The notes under the pieces are model-generated. The model was not told where the DNA came from. It did no database searches and saw nothing but the letters and a program-made list of their open reading frames with translations. A stretch of 5,380 bases of DNA, taken from positions 1 through 5,380 of the forward strand of contig SHUN01000258.1 of assembly GCA_009697495.1 (NCBI GenBank), written 5' to 3'. Position numbers and translations under genes: made by a program. The stretch is from Bryobacterales bacterium (GTDB taxonomy: Bacteria > Acidobacteriota > Terriglobia > Bryobacterales > Bryobacteraceae). Shown in pieces: positions 1-5,380 of the stretch; within the stretch, counting starts at the first letter, position 1; the number at the start of each line of letters is the position of its first letter.

Positions 1-879
1 CTGAATGCGCGCCAGATTGCGCGTGTATTTGGCCATCAGGCGGCGTTGCCAGTGGCTCATCGTGTCGCCGGTGTTCTTGGTGTAGAGCGCCTCGGCTTCG
101 CGCAGCAGATCCAGGTTCGCGCGCTGGCGGTCGATCAGAATGTCTTCGGTCGGATCGATGCGCCACTGCTCGTAGCGGCACTGTAAATACGGCGTTTCGC
201 TGCAAATCTCGGCCAGGCACTCCGCGTCTGGGTTTACCAGTTGCACGAGATTGGCACGCAACGGTTGCGGCGTCTCGTCCTGCGGAATCTGCACCGCGTC
301 GAGCACCGGATGCAGCATGTTCAACGACAACACCACCATCGTCGCGGCGAACGGATCGGCGCCCTGCAGCCGCCACGCCATTGCCGCCGCGTGATGCTCG
401 ATATCGTCGTTGCGCGGCTGCGCCTGCAACCGGTAGGCGTGCAGATAGGCGGGCAGGCCAATGCGTCGCACCGCGTATGTATCCGGGTAAGCGCCGGCCA
501 CATGCGGCCGGTCGCCCAGGCTTGGTTCGATGAAGACGACGGTCGCTCCGATCTCTCGCGCCGTTCTCACCGCTTCGATAAACGGATCGCACGGCTCCAC
601 CGGCACATAGAGCATCTGGTAGGTAAGCGCGTCGTCCTCGTCGCTTTCCGGCAGGCCGCCTTCGGGCCGCTGCGGATACATCAACGCCGATATCTGGGGC
701 AGCCGATCGACGGCCTTCAGCAGACCGTGTTCGCATTCGGAAGGCAACTCCACCGCCACTACCTTCGGCCGATCCGCAAGCAGTGCCCGGCGCACGGCCA
801 CCGCGAATTCCATCCGTCCGGGCACGACCGGGAAGTAGCGCCAAGCGCCGCGTTGGAGGCTGGCTGGATCGTCGGACAC
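1..879 (-). CDS. TraB/ChaN-like protein resembling DUF5682, 3' end cut off by window edge
   Basis: The first 293 codons of a longer gene are visible; the frame is open to base 1 with no stop. The start is GTG at 879, chosen because a strong AAGGAG lies 6 nt upstream. No signal peptide or membrane segment is visible, so it is probably cytoplasmic. The order of landmarks matches the TraB/ChaN/DUF5682 type of fold: a strand ending in an acidic residue after an Arg-Pro turn (RPKVVAVELP, residues 37-46, E44), a second strand VVFIEPS (114-120, E117), a helix with MAWRL (167-171), and a strand ending in histidine (MVVLSLNMLHPVL, H190). DUF5682 proteins, as I recall them, share this order and are often encoded with MoxR ATPases and vWA proteins; the MoxR gene directly upstream agrees. 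The N-terminal histidine-containing motif expected in DUF5682 is replaced by VVPGRMEF (18-25), so it is a divergent member or a sister family. Biochemical activity is unknown. The reading frame is certain; the family call is moderate. Confidence 0.6.
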   Translation of the reverse strand, partial: MSDDPASLQRGAWRYFPVVPGRMEFAVAVRRALLADRPKVVAVELPSECEHGLLKAVDRLPQISALMYPQRPEGGLPESDEDDALTYQMLYVPVEPCDPFIEAVRTAREIGATVVFIEPSLGDRPHVAGAYPDTYAVRRIGLPAYLHAYRLQAQPRNDDIEHHAAAMAWRLQGADPFAATMVVLSLNMLHPVLDAVQIPQDETPQPLRANLVQLVNPDAECLAEICSETPYLQCRYEQWRIDPTEDILIDRQRANLDLLREAEALYTKNTGDTMSHWQRRLMAKYTRNLARIQ

Positions 880-885
880 AGGCGT

Positions 886-891
886 CTCCTT
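886..891 (-). promoter_or_regulatory. Shine-Dalgarno site for the TraB/DUF5682-like gene
   Basis: AAGGAG on the minus strand, 6 nt upstream of the GTG at 879. It overlaps the TAA stop of the ATPase gene (TAAGGAG), so the two genes are tightly joined and probably translationally coupled. It decides the GTG start; the next in-frame ATG is 22 codons later. Confidence 0.75.
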
Positions 892-1720
892 ACCCGCGCC
901 GCGGCACGTAGCGCAGGGCTTCTTCGCCGATCGTTTCGAGGATGGAAATGCGCAGCGCCTCAGCCTGCTGCACACGGTCTTTCGCGATGTGCTGGAGTTT
1001 CAACGCGTAGCGGGCCACGTTGATGCCATCGCGCGCCGAGTAACGCTCATCGGCCGCGTGGGCGTGCTGCAGAAACTCGGTGACATACTCCAGAATCTCG
1101 TCGTCGGCGAAGGGCAGGTTTTCCTTGAGTATCGCCAGTTCTTCATCGTATCCGGGAAAGTCGATCAGGATTTGCGGTTGCAGCCGGGAGTGAATGTATT
1201 CGGGCAGATCGAAAGTGGAGCTGTCGTCGTTCATCGTCGATACCAGGCGGAACAGCGGGCTGGCCTTGATCTTAATTCCGGCCACAATCGACTCCACATA
1301 GCGCCGGTTATCGAGCAGCGGAGCCAGTGACGCCCAGCTTTTTTCGCTCATTCGGTTGCCCTCGTCCAGGATAACGATGCCGCCGCGGATCATCGCCGTT
1401 ACCAGCGGTGAGGCGACGTATTTCAACATGCCCTCGCCCTCGATAACCGGCGTAATGAGAAGGTCTTCCGGCCGCGTATCGGACGTGGCTTGCATGATGT
1501 AGACTTCGCGGCCCAGCCGCTGCGCCGCCGCGTACGCCAGCGTCGTCTTGCCCACCCCTGGCTTGCCGACCAACCGCGGATTCATTGGCAGATCGCGCTC
1601 TTCAATCACCAGCCACGCGGCCAGCAACTGTCGCATCACATCGTCTTGCCCAACCCACTGCACCTTCAACTCATCGGGATGAGCCAAATGCAGCAATACA
1701 CCATCAATCTCAACGACCAT
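890..1720 (-). CDS. MoxR-like AAA+ ATPase (AAA_5 / CbbQ-NorQ type)
   Basis: A 276-residue cytoplasmic AAA+ ATPase. Seen in the sequence: Walker A GKPGVGKT (52-59), Walker B IVILDE (115-120) followed by GNRMSE, sensor 1 at STMND (N164), a likely arginine finger in HSRLQP (R179), and a C-terminal helical lid with a sensor-2-like region [11 protein letters not shown] (229-239). The length suits the MoxR/CbbQ/NorQ group. Known members (CbbQ, NorQ, RavA, MoxR) work with a vWA-domain partner to remodel or metallate a client protein. No vWA gene is present here, so one is predicted beyond the left edge. Its role in this organism is unknown. The ATG at 1720 has no strong ribosome-binding site (only GGGA at about 11 nt), so translation may depend partly on upstream coupling. 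The downstream TraB/DUF5682-like gene starts 10 nt after its stop; the DUF1552 gene ends 50 nt upstream on the same strand. Confidence 0.9.
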   Translation of the reverse strand: MVVEIDGVLLHLAHPDELKVQWVGQDDVMRQLLAAWLVIEERDLPMNPRLVGKPGVGKTTLAYAAAQRLGREVYIMQATSDTRPEDLLITPVIEGEGMLKYVASPLVTAMIRGGIVILDEGNRMSEKSWASLAPLLDNRRYVESIVAGIKIKASPLFRLVSTMNDDSSTFDLPEYIHSRLQPQILIDFPGYDEELAILKENLPFADDEILEYVTEFLQHAHAADERYSARDGINVARYALKLQHIAKDRVQQAEALRISILETIGEEALRYVPRRG

Positions 1721-1770
1721 AACTTACATTTTCCCGCAATTCTGTTTTCCGGGTGTGGCTTTTTTCGCCC

Positions 1771-3096
1771 CTATGCCAACACGCCCGGTAACCGCCCCGT
1801 CGAATCGGCGAACCGTTCCACCGGCGTCCCAAACGCATCCAGCATAGAGACATAGAGATTCGCGAGCGGCGTGTCCTTCTCATACGACAAATGTTGCCCG
1901 CTCGCCAATCGCCCGCCCGCCTTCCCCGCCACCACAACAGGCAAGTTATGCGGATCGTGCTTGTTCCCGTCGCGAATACCCGCTCCAAACAGGATCATGG
2001 AGTTATCCAACACACTGGACTCGCCCTCCTTCATATCCCGTAACTTACGGAGTAAGTAGCCATACTGCTCGATGTGCCATTTGTTGATCAATTGATACTG
2101 CCGCAGACTCTCTGCCTTATTCTCATGATGCGACAGCGAATGATGCGCGCCGCTCACGCCCTCGACAAAGGAAAAGTTTTGATTACTCACTTCATTCCCA
2201 AACAGGAATGTCGCCACCCGCGTTGAGTCGCTCTGGAACGCGAGCGCGATGATATCGAACATCAGCCGCACATGCTCGGCGTAGTCTTTCGGGTTGGCCA
2301 CGGGCTTGGCCGCGGCGTCGATTTTCGCTCGCGGCTTCCACTTCGACCTCTCCGGGCTCGCCGCCCGCTTCAGCCGGTCTTCTAACGACCGTACCACCGA
2401 CAAATACTCTTCCAGCCGCTGCCGGTCCCCTCCGCCCAGCTTTTGCCGCAACTGCTTAGCGTCTTCCAACACGCGGTCCAGCAGCAGGATCTCATCCTTC
2501 GTCCCGCCGGCTTGCCCATTCCCCGCGCGAAACAATCGCTCAAACGCAAGTTGCGGATTCAACTCGCGCGCCAGCGGCGACGCAGGCCCCGCCCAAGCAA
2601 TATGGGAGCCATACACACGCGTGTATCCGACGTTCTTATCGACACCCGTCGTCACCGGCGAGATGCCAAGCTCCAATGACGCAATCGGCGTCTGCCGTCC
2701 GGACTTCTGCACTGCCAATTGGTCCATCGAAACGCCGTTGCAGCTCACATCCACGCCCAACGTCTTGGTGACCGTCGTGCACGTCAACCAACCCGAAAGT
2801 TTAACGTAGTGCCCGTCGCCGCCCACGCTCCCCGGATTCCACAAGTTAGTAAGTACCAGGAGCTGATCCTGCAAGTCCGCCAATGGTGTCAGCGTCGGCG
2901 ACAATCGGAAATCGCGCTTTTCGCCATCCGGAGTCCACATGTCTTCGCGCACGCCGTTGGGCATATACATCGCCGCCATCCGCACCGGCGGCTTGTCCGC
3001 GCCTTTGGGCGCCGCCATTGCCTCCATCCACGGCAAGCCAATCACGGCTCCAGTCCCATGCAACATCGTCCGGCGGGTGATCGAAAAACGGGCCAT
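1771..3096 (-). CDS. DUF1552 family protein with twin-arginine signal
   Basis: A 441-residue secreted protein of the DUF1552 family, whose biochemical function is not established. The N-terminus MARFSITRRTMLHG, followed by a hydrophobic stretch and LPWMEAMAA (21-29), is a typical Tat signal of this family, so the mature protein should be periplasmic or outer-surface. Family landmarks seen: MYMPNGV (43-49) followed by MWTP, LTNLWNPG (82-89), GDGHY (93-97) and SGWLT (101-105), FLFGNEVSNQNF (297-308), the histidine cluster GAHHSLSHH (316-324), and DNSMILFGAGIRDGNKHDPHNLP (364-386; residues D364, G371, D376, H380, N384 stand out). The His/Asp/Asn-rich motifs suggest metal binding, as in the distantly similar DUF1501 group, but that is inference. 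The start is ATG 3096, not the in-frame TTG at 3114: AGGAG lies 5 nt upstream and the Tat motif then sits at residue 8. It follows the diheme cytochrome gene by 14 nt; the two are regularly paired in Planctomycetota, Verrucomicrobiota and Acidobacteriota. Confidence 0.92.
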   Translation of the reverse strand: MARFSITRRTMLHGTGAVIGLPWMEAMAAPKGADKPPVRMAAMYMPNGVREDMWTPDGEKRDFRLSPTLTPLADLQDQLLVLTNLWNPGSVGGDGHYVKLSGWLTCTTVTKTLGVDVSCNGVSMDQLAVQKSGRQTPIASLELGISPVTTGVDKNVGYTRVYGSHIAWAGPASPLARELNPQLAFERLFRAGNGQAGGTKDEILLLDRVLEDAKQLRQKLGGGDRQRLEEYLSVVRSLEDRLKRAASPERSKWKPRAKIDAAAKPVANPKDYAEHVRLMFDIIALAFQSDSTRVATFLFGNEVSNQNFSFVEGVSGAHHSLSHHENKAESLRQYQLINKWHIEQYGYLLRKLRDMKEGESSVLDNSMILFGAGIRDGNKHDPHNLPVVVAGKAGGRLASGQHLSYEKDTPLANLYVSMLDAFGTPVERFADSTGRLPGVLA

Positions 3097-3101
3097 CGCT
3101 T

Positions 3102-3106
3102 CTCCT
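3102..3106 (-). promoter_or_regulatory. Shine-Dalgarno site for the DUF1552 gene
   Basis: AGGAG on the minus strand, 5 nt before ATG 3096. It sits just downstream of the cytochrome stop codon and fixes the start six codons inside the longest open frame. Confidence 0.8.
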
Positions 3107-3108
3107 AG

Positions 3109-3136
3109 ATTCAATTTCGCGAATTCAATTTCGCGG
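3109..3136. repeat. Two-copy 14-bp tandem repeat at the cytochrome/DUF1552 junction
   Basis: ATTCAATTTCGCG occurs at 3109-3121 and again at 3123-3135, a perfect 13-bp match with a 14-bp period; the 14th base differs (A versus G). The first-transcribed copy encodes AKLNS near the cytochrome C-terminus. The second copy, shifted in frame, supplies the TGA stop at 3113-3111. A repeat length that is not a multiple of three means copy number controls whether the two genes are separate or in frame. Confidence 0.9.
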
Positions 3137-5003
3137 CGGGCGGGATGACGGGGATATTTACGGACGTTCCCGTTTGATAGCGGAACGGCACGCTCCGCGC
3201 TATTTCCAGTATAAGGCTATGGGCGCTGTAATTCTCGCGCTTCACAGTCTCCGCGATCCGGTCCACGGAGCAGTGATCCTCCAGCGTCAATCCCCGGCCC
3301 AGCGCATAACCGAGCAGCTTCGCCGTCAAGTTCCGCACCAGCAAATCTTTCTGCTGCATGAGGATCTGCTTCATCTCCACCGGCCCGTCAAATCGCGTTC
3401 CGTCGGGCAATTCCCCCTTGGCGTCGATCGGCTTTCCGGCATCCTCGGTTCGCCACAATCCCAGCACATCATAGTTCTCCAAACCAAATCCCAGCGGGTC
3501 AATCCGGTTGTGGCAAACCGCGCACGCCGGGTTGGCCCGATGCTGTGTCAACCGCTCCCGAAGCGTCTGGGGCGCGTCTCCGGCGTGTTCCGGCAGCGTG
3601 GGCACGTTGGGTGGCGGCGGTGGAGGAGGCGTGCCCAGCAGCGCCTCCAGAATCCATTTCCCGCGCAGCACCGGGCTCGTCCGATTGGGATACGATGACA
3701 CGGCCAATACCGCCGCCATCCCCAACACGCCGCCCCGGTGGGAATCCGGCGGCAACTCTACCACCACCGGCTGCTGCCGCAACGGTTTTGCCGGCTTAAT
3801 TCCGTAGTGCCTCGCCAGTTTGTTGCTCATGATCGTGAACGAAGAATCGATCAGGTTGAGTAGCGACAAATTCGATGTGAGTAGCTCCTGGAAAAACAGG
3901 ATCGGCTCGCAGCGAATCCCGGATTGAATCTCTGCGTCGTAGTAGGCCGGAAACAGCTTCGCGTCCGGCTTAATATCGCGCCCCAGTTCGGGCGTGTTCA
4001 GCCACTGTTCCACGAACTGCTCAGCGAACTCGCGCGTCCGGGCGTCCTTCAACATTCGCACCGTCTGCTCGGTCCAAATCGTTTCGTCCTTCAGCTTTCC
4101 CTCCGCCGCCAATTTGAACAATGGCTCGTCCGGCATCGTTCCCCAAAGGAAGTAGGACAGCCGAACGGCCAGCGCATAATCGTCCAGCAAACGCGGCCCG
4201 GTGCCCGAGTTTGTCTCCTCCACGCGGAACAGAAACTGCGGTGATATCAGCACGCCCTGCAGTGCATGCAGAATCGACGGCTCATAGCTTTGGCTGCGCT
4301 TGTAGGCATTGGCAAACAACGCGTAGTACTGGTCCAATTCCGCCACCGTCGCCGGCCGCCGGAAAGCGCGCGGCAGGAACGCTTCCAGGACTTTCCGCCC
4401 CGCCTCCGCCGCCGTCATTTTCTCATTTGGATCGGCGATCAGAAACCGAGCCCTCGACCGCGGATCTTTTGAGCCATACGCCAACGCCTCCCGCGCCGCG
4501 TCCAAGTATTTCTCGGCGTGCATGGGCGACAAAAACAGCGTCTCGGCGGCATTGTCAAATCCCTCGCCGCCCGCGCCATCGGCGGGTAACCCGCGCCCCG
4601 CATTGATGTGAATGTTGAGCAAATCGCGAACTGTCGACGAATACTCCGCGCGGTTCAACCGCCGCAACAGAGCCGGACGCGGCGCGATGCCATCCGCGCA
4701 AGCCGCGGTTTTCATCGTCTCTTCCACGTAGGCCGTGAAGGCTTCGCGTTTCTCCATCGAAGGCGTCGGCGCGCCCTTTGGCGGCATCTCGTTGTCGCGC
4801 ACTCGCGCGAGCATCCGGCTCCACTTGCGCGGTTCCTCCATCATGGTTTGCAGCGTGGTCAGCTTCGCCGCGTTGAACCCGCCCGACGGCTTCGCGCCTT
4901 GGTGGCACGCCACGCAGTAACCCTTCAGGAAACCCTGCGTCTCCGCGAATGGTTGCGCCGGCAGCACCAGCGAAATGACCGTGAATAGGAGCAATGCGCG
5001 CAT
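3111..5003 (-). CDS. Exported diheme planctomycete-type cytochrome (DUF1587/1595/1592/1588/1585)
   Basis: A 630-residue exported protein. Residues 1-20 form a Sec-type signal peptide (hydrophobic core LLLFTVISLVL, likely cleavage after PFA). A cytochrome c domain follows, with heme motif CVACH (C30, C33, H34) and a likely methionine ligand in NEMPP (M73). Next come DUF1587 (about 110-173, LLRRLNRAEYSSTVRDLL), DUF1595 (about 204-262, FLPRAFRRP and LISPQFLFR), DUF1592 (about 272-400, LAVRLSYFLWGTMPDE), DUF1588 (about 422-520, SYPNRTSPVLRGKW, a seven-proline run at 459-465, then a second heme motif CAVCH, C494/C497/H498, and RIDPLGFGLENYD) and DUF1585 (about 553-610, AKLLGYALGRGL). The full family architecture is present, with no sign of truncation. 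Two hemes imply electron transfer in the cell envelope; substrate and partner are unknown, and the adjacent DUF1552 protein is the obvious partner. The ATG start at 5003 gives an intact signal peptide although the ribosome-binding site is weak. The C-terminal tail after RYQ is altered by a tandem repeat. Confidence 0.93.
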   Translation of the reverse strand: MRALLLFTVISLVLPAQPFAETQGFLKGYCVACHQGAKPSGGFNAAKLTTLQTMMEEPRKWSRMLARVRDNEMPPKGAPTPSMEKREAFTAYVEETMKTAACADGIAPRPALLRRLNRAEYSSTVRDLLNIHINAGRGLPADGAGGEGFDNAAETLFLSPMHAEKYLDAAREALAYGSKDPRSRARFLIADPNEKMTAAEAGRKVLEAFLPRAFRRPATVAELDQYYALFANAYKRSQSYEPSILHALQGVLISPQFLFRVEETNSGTGPRLLDDYALAVRLSYFLWGTMPDEPLFKLAAEGKLKDETIWTEQTVRMLKDARTREFAEQFVEQWLNTPELGRDIKPDAKLFPAYYDAEIQSGIRCEPILFFQELLTSNLSLLNLIDSSFTIMSNKLARHYGIKPAKPLRQQPVVVELPPDSHRGGVLGMAAVLAVSSYPNRTSPVLRGKWILEALLGTPPPPPPPNVPTLPEHAGDAPQTLRERLTQHRANPACAVCHNRIDPLGFGLENYDVLGLWRTEDAGKPIDAKGELPDGTRFDGPVEMKQILMQQKDLLVRNLTAKLLGYALGRGLTLEDHCSVDRIAETVKRENYSAHSLILEIARSVPFRYQTGTSVNIPVIPPAAKLNSRN

Positions 5004-5036
5004 CTAGATCCGAGCATATCAGGATACGATTACGGA
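5004..5036. promoter_or_regulatory. 33-bp divergent intergenic region with candidate -10 boxes and a small inverted repeat
   Basis: Everything between the minus-strand cytochrome start (5003) and the plus-strand small gene start (5037) is 33 bp, locally more AT-rich than its surroundings. On the plus strand TACGAT (5025-5030) fits TANNNT and lies exactly at -12 to -7 if transcription began at the A of ATG 5037, as in a leaderless mRNA. On the minus strand TATCCT (5026-5021) and TATGCT (5018-5013) also fit TANNNT. The inverted repeat TATC-AG-GATA (5017-5026) lies in the centre. No matching -35 box was convincing. Short motifs like these can arise by chance. Confidence 0.3.
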
Positions 5037-5321
5037 ATGAAAATTCTTGAGATCCGCCGCGGCGGCGTTACTCAACGAATCGCCACCTACGTCACGCCCG
5101 ATGTAGTGGACCAACTCCAGGGCATTCCCCCGCAAGCGGTGGTTCGCGTCCGCAACCCGGATGACTCGCTACAAGTCAACGCTCTCTCTCGCGAGTTCCT
5201 CCACGCGACCATCGCCCTCGCCGCGCCCTTCGATCCCGACATGCAAAGCGCCGCCCAAACCCGCCGCGATGGCCAATTCGTCGATGCCCCAATCCGCGCC
5301 ACAAAATCGACGGCACCCTGA
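5037..5321 (+). CDS. Small hypothetical protein, 94 aa
   Basis: I do not recognise this protein. The frame starts MKILEIRRGG and ends KSTAP before TGA. Third codon positions are mostly G or C, as in the neighbouring genes, which favours real coding over chance. The first 45 residues look like an alternating strand/turn structure (IATYVTPDVVDQL, PQAVVRVRNPDD), followed by a helical segment (LSREFLHATIALAAPF) and a polar tail. No signal peptide, cysteine, membrane helix or known motif is visible. There is no proper Shine-Dalgarno site: AGGA is 12 nt upstream of the ATG, which is too far, so a leaderless start is possible. It is transcribed away from the cytochrome gene with only 33 bp between starts. 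Alternatives are a start further downstream or a spurious frame. Confidence 0.5.
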   Translation: MKILEIRRGGVTQRIATYVTPDVVDQLQGIPPQAVVRVRNPDDSLQVNALSREFLHATIALAAPFDPDMQSAAQTRRDGQFVDAPIRATKSTAP

Positions 5322-5380
5322 AATGCAGTGCGTCCGGGAAGACCTGTTGCGGGAGATGGCAGTTTTGCACCACACGTTCT
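5269..5380 (+). CDS. Possible start of a further gene, cut off by the right edge
   Basis: A plus-strand frame shifted relative to the 94-residue gene is open from ATG 5269 (alternative ATGs at 5284 and 5323) to the window end. From 5323 it reads MQCVREDLLREMAVLHHTF, which looks helical and plausible as a protein start. None of the three ATGs has a clear ribosome-binding site, and only 59 bases lie beyond the upstream stop, so this is a candidate only. If nothing is encoded here, 5322-5380 is short intergenic DNA in which I see no other signal. Confidence 0.2.
   Translation, partial: MANSSMPQSAPQNRRHPEMQCVREDLLREMAVLHHTF

Noticed and set aside
241..1023. Long plus-strand open frame of 260 codons
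   Set aside because: It is antisense to the ATPase and the TraB-like gene, rich in Arg and His as expected for the complement of high-GC coding DNA, and has no recognisable motif. The minus strand carries clear conserved motifs over the same bases.
1751..1770. Possible terminator hairpin between the DUF1552 and ATPase genes
   Set aside because: On the minus strand the GGC/GCC stem is only about three base pairs around an A-rich loop and is not followed by a T-run, so it does not look like an intrinsic terminator.
2294..2809. Plus-strand open frame of 171 codons
   Set aside because: Fully antisense to the DUF1552 gene, with low-complexity Ser/Arg/Pro-rich translation and no family resemblance.
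3097..3114. Upstream TTG start for the DUF1552 gene overlapping the cytochrome TGA
   Set aside because: The ATG at 3096 has an AGGAG at ideal spacing and places the twin-arginine motif where the family has it; the AGGAG would lie inside the coding region if TTG were used.
3609..3629. Plus-strand G-rich GGN run looking like a microsatellite
   Set aside because: It is the coding complement of the seven-proline run in DUF1588, which is a common family feature and uses mixed proline codons.
3174..3698. Plus-strand open frame of 174 codons within the cytochrome gene
   Set aside because: Antisense shadow; the opposite strand encodes the DUF1588/DUF1585 region with a heme motif.
4555..4908. Minus-strand 117-codon frame overlapping the cytochrome gene
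   Set aside because: Out-of-frame shadow of the N-terminal cytochrome region, with Arg/Gly-rich composition and no motif.
5087..5375. Several overlapping minus-strand frames of 65-71 codons at the right end
   Set aside because: They overlap each other in different frames, lack ribosome-binding sites and motifs, and lie opposite a plus-strand frame with better codon use.

Overview
The window reads as high-GC DNA from a heterotrophic soil-type bacterium. Acidobacteriota (Bryobacterales/Solibacter-like) is the best guess, with Planctomycetota or Verrucomicrobiota as alternatives. The main clue is the adjacent pair of a secreted c-type cytochrome of the DUF1587/DUF1595/DUF1592/DUF1588/DUF1585 architecture and a Tat-type DUF1552 protein, a pairing that is abundant in these phyla. 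No 16S rRNA or other phylogenetic marker is present, so the taxonomy is inference.

Layout, reading the minus strand from right to left. (1) 5003-3111 encodes a 630-residue exported diheme planctomycete-type cytochrome. (2) 3096-1771 encodes a 441-residue DUF1552 protein with a twin-arginine signal, starting 14 nt after the cytochrome stop. (3) 1720-890 encodes a 276-residue MoxR-like AAA+ ATPase, 50 nt further on. (4) 879-1 holds the first 293 codons of a TraB/ChaN-like protein resembling DUF5682, starting 10 nt after the ATPase stop and running off the left edge. All four are codirectional with gaps of 50 nt or less and no convincing terminator, so they could form one transcript. More likely they are two functional modules: an envelope pair (1+2) and a cytoplasmic MoxR module (3+4) whose usual vWA partner would be expected beyond the left edge.

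On the plus strand, a 33-bp divergent gap separates the cytochrome gene from a small hypothetical gene (5037-5321, 94 aa). A weakly supported further reading frame (5269 onward) runs off the right edge. No RNA gene, transposon, CRISPR array or phage feature was seen, and there is no gene-free stretch above 300 bases.

Points that stand out: a perfect 13-bp tandem repeat (period 14) at the junction of genes 1 and 2, whose second copy supplies the stop codon separating two otherwise fusible frames; the divergent MoxR/DUF5682-like pair with its TraB-like landmarks; and the very short divergent promoter gap with a possible leaderless start. I did not find convincing evidence for a completely new system within these bases; the MoxR module is the part most worth extending.
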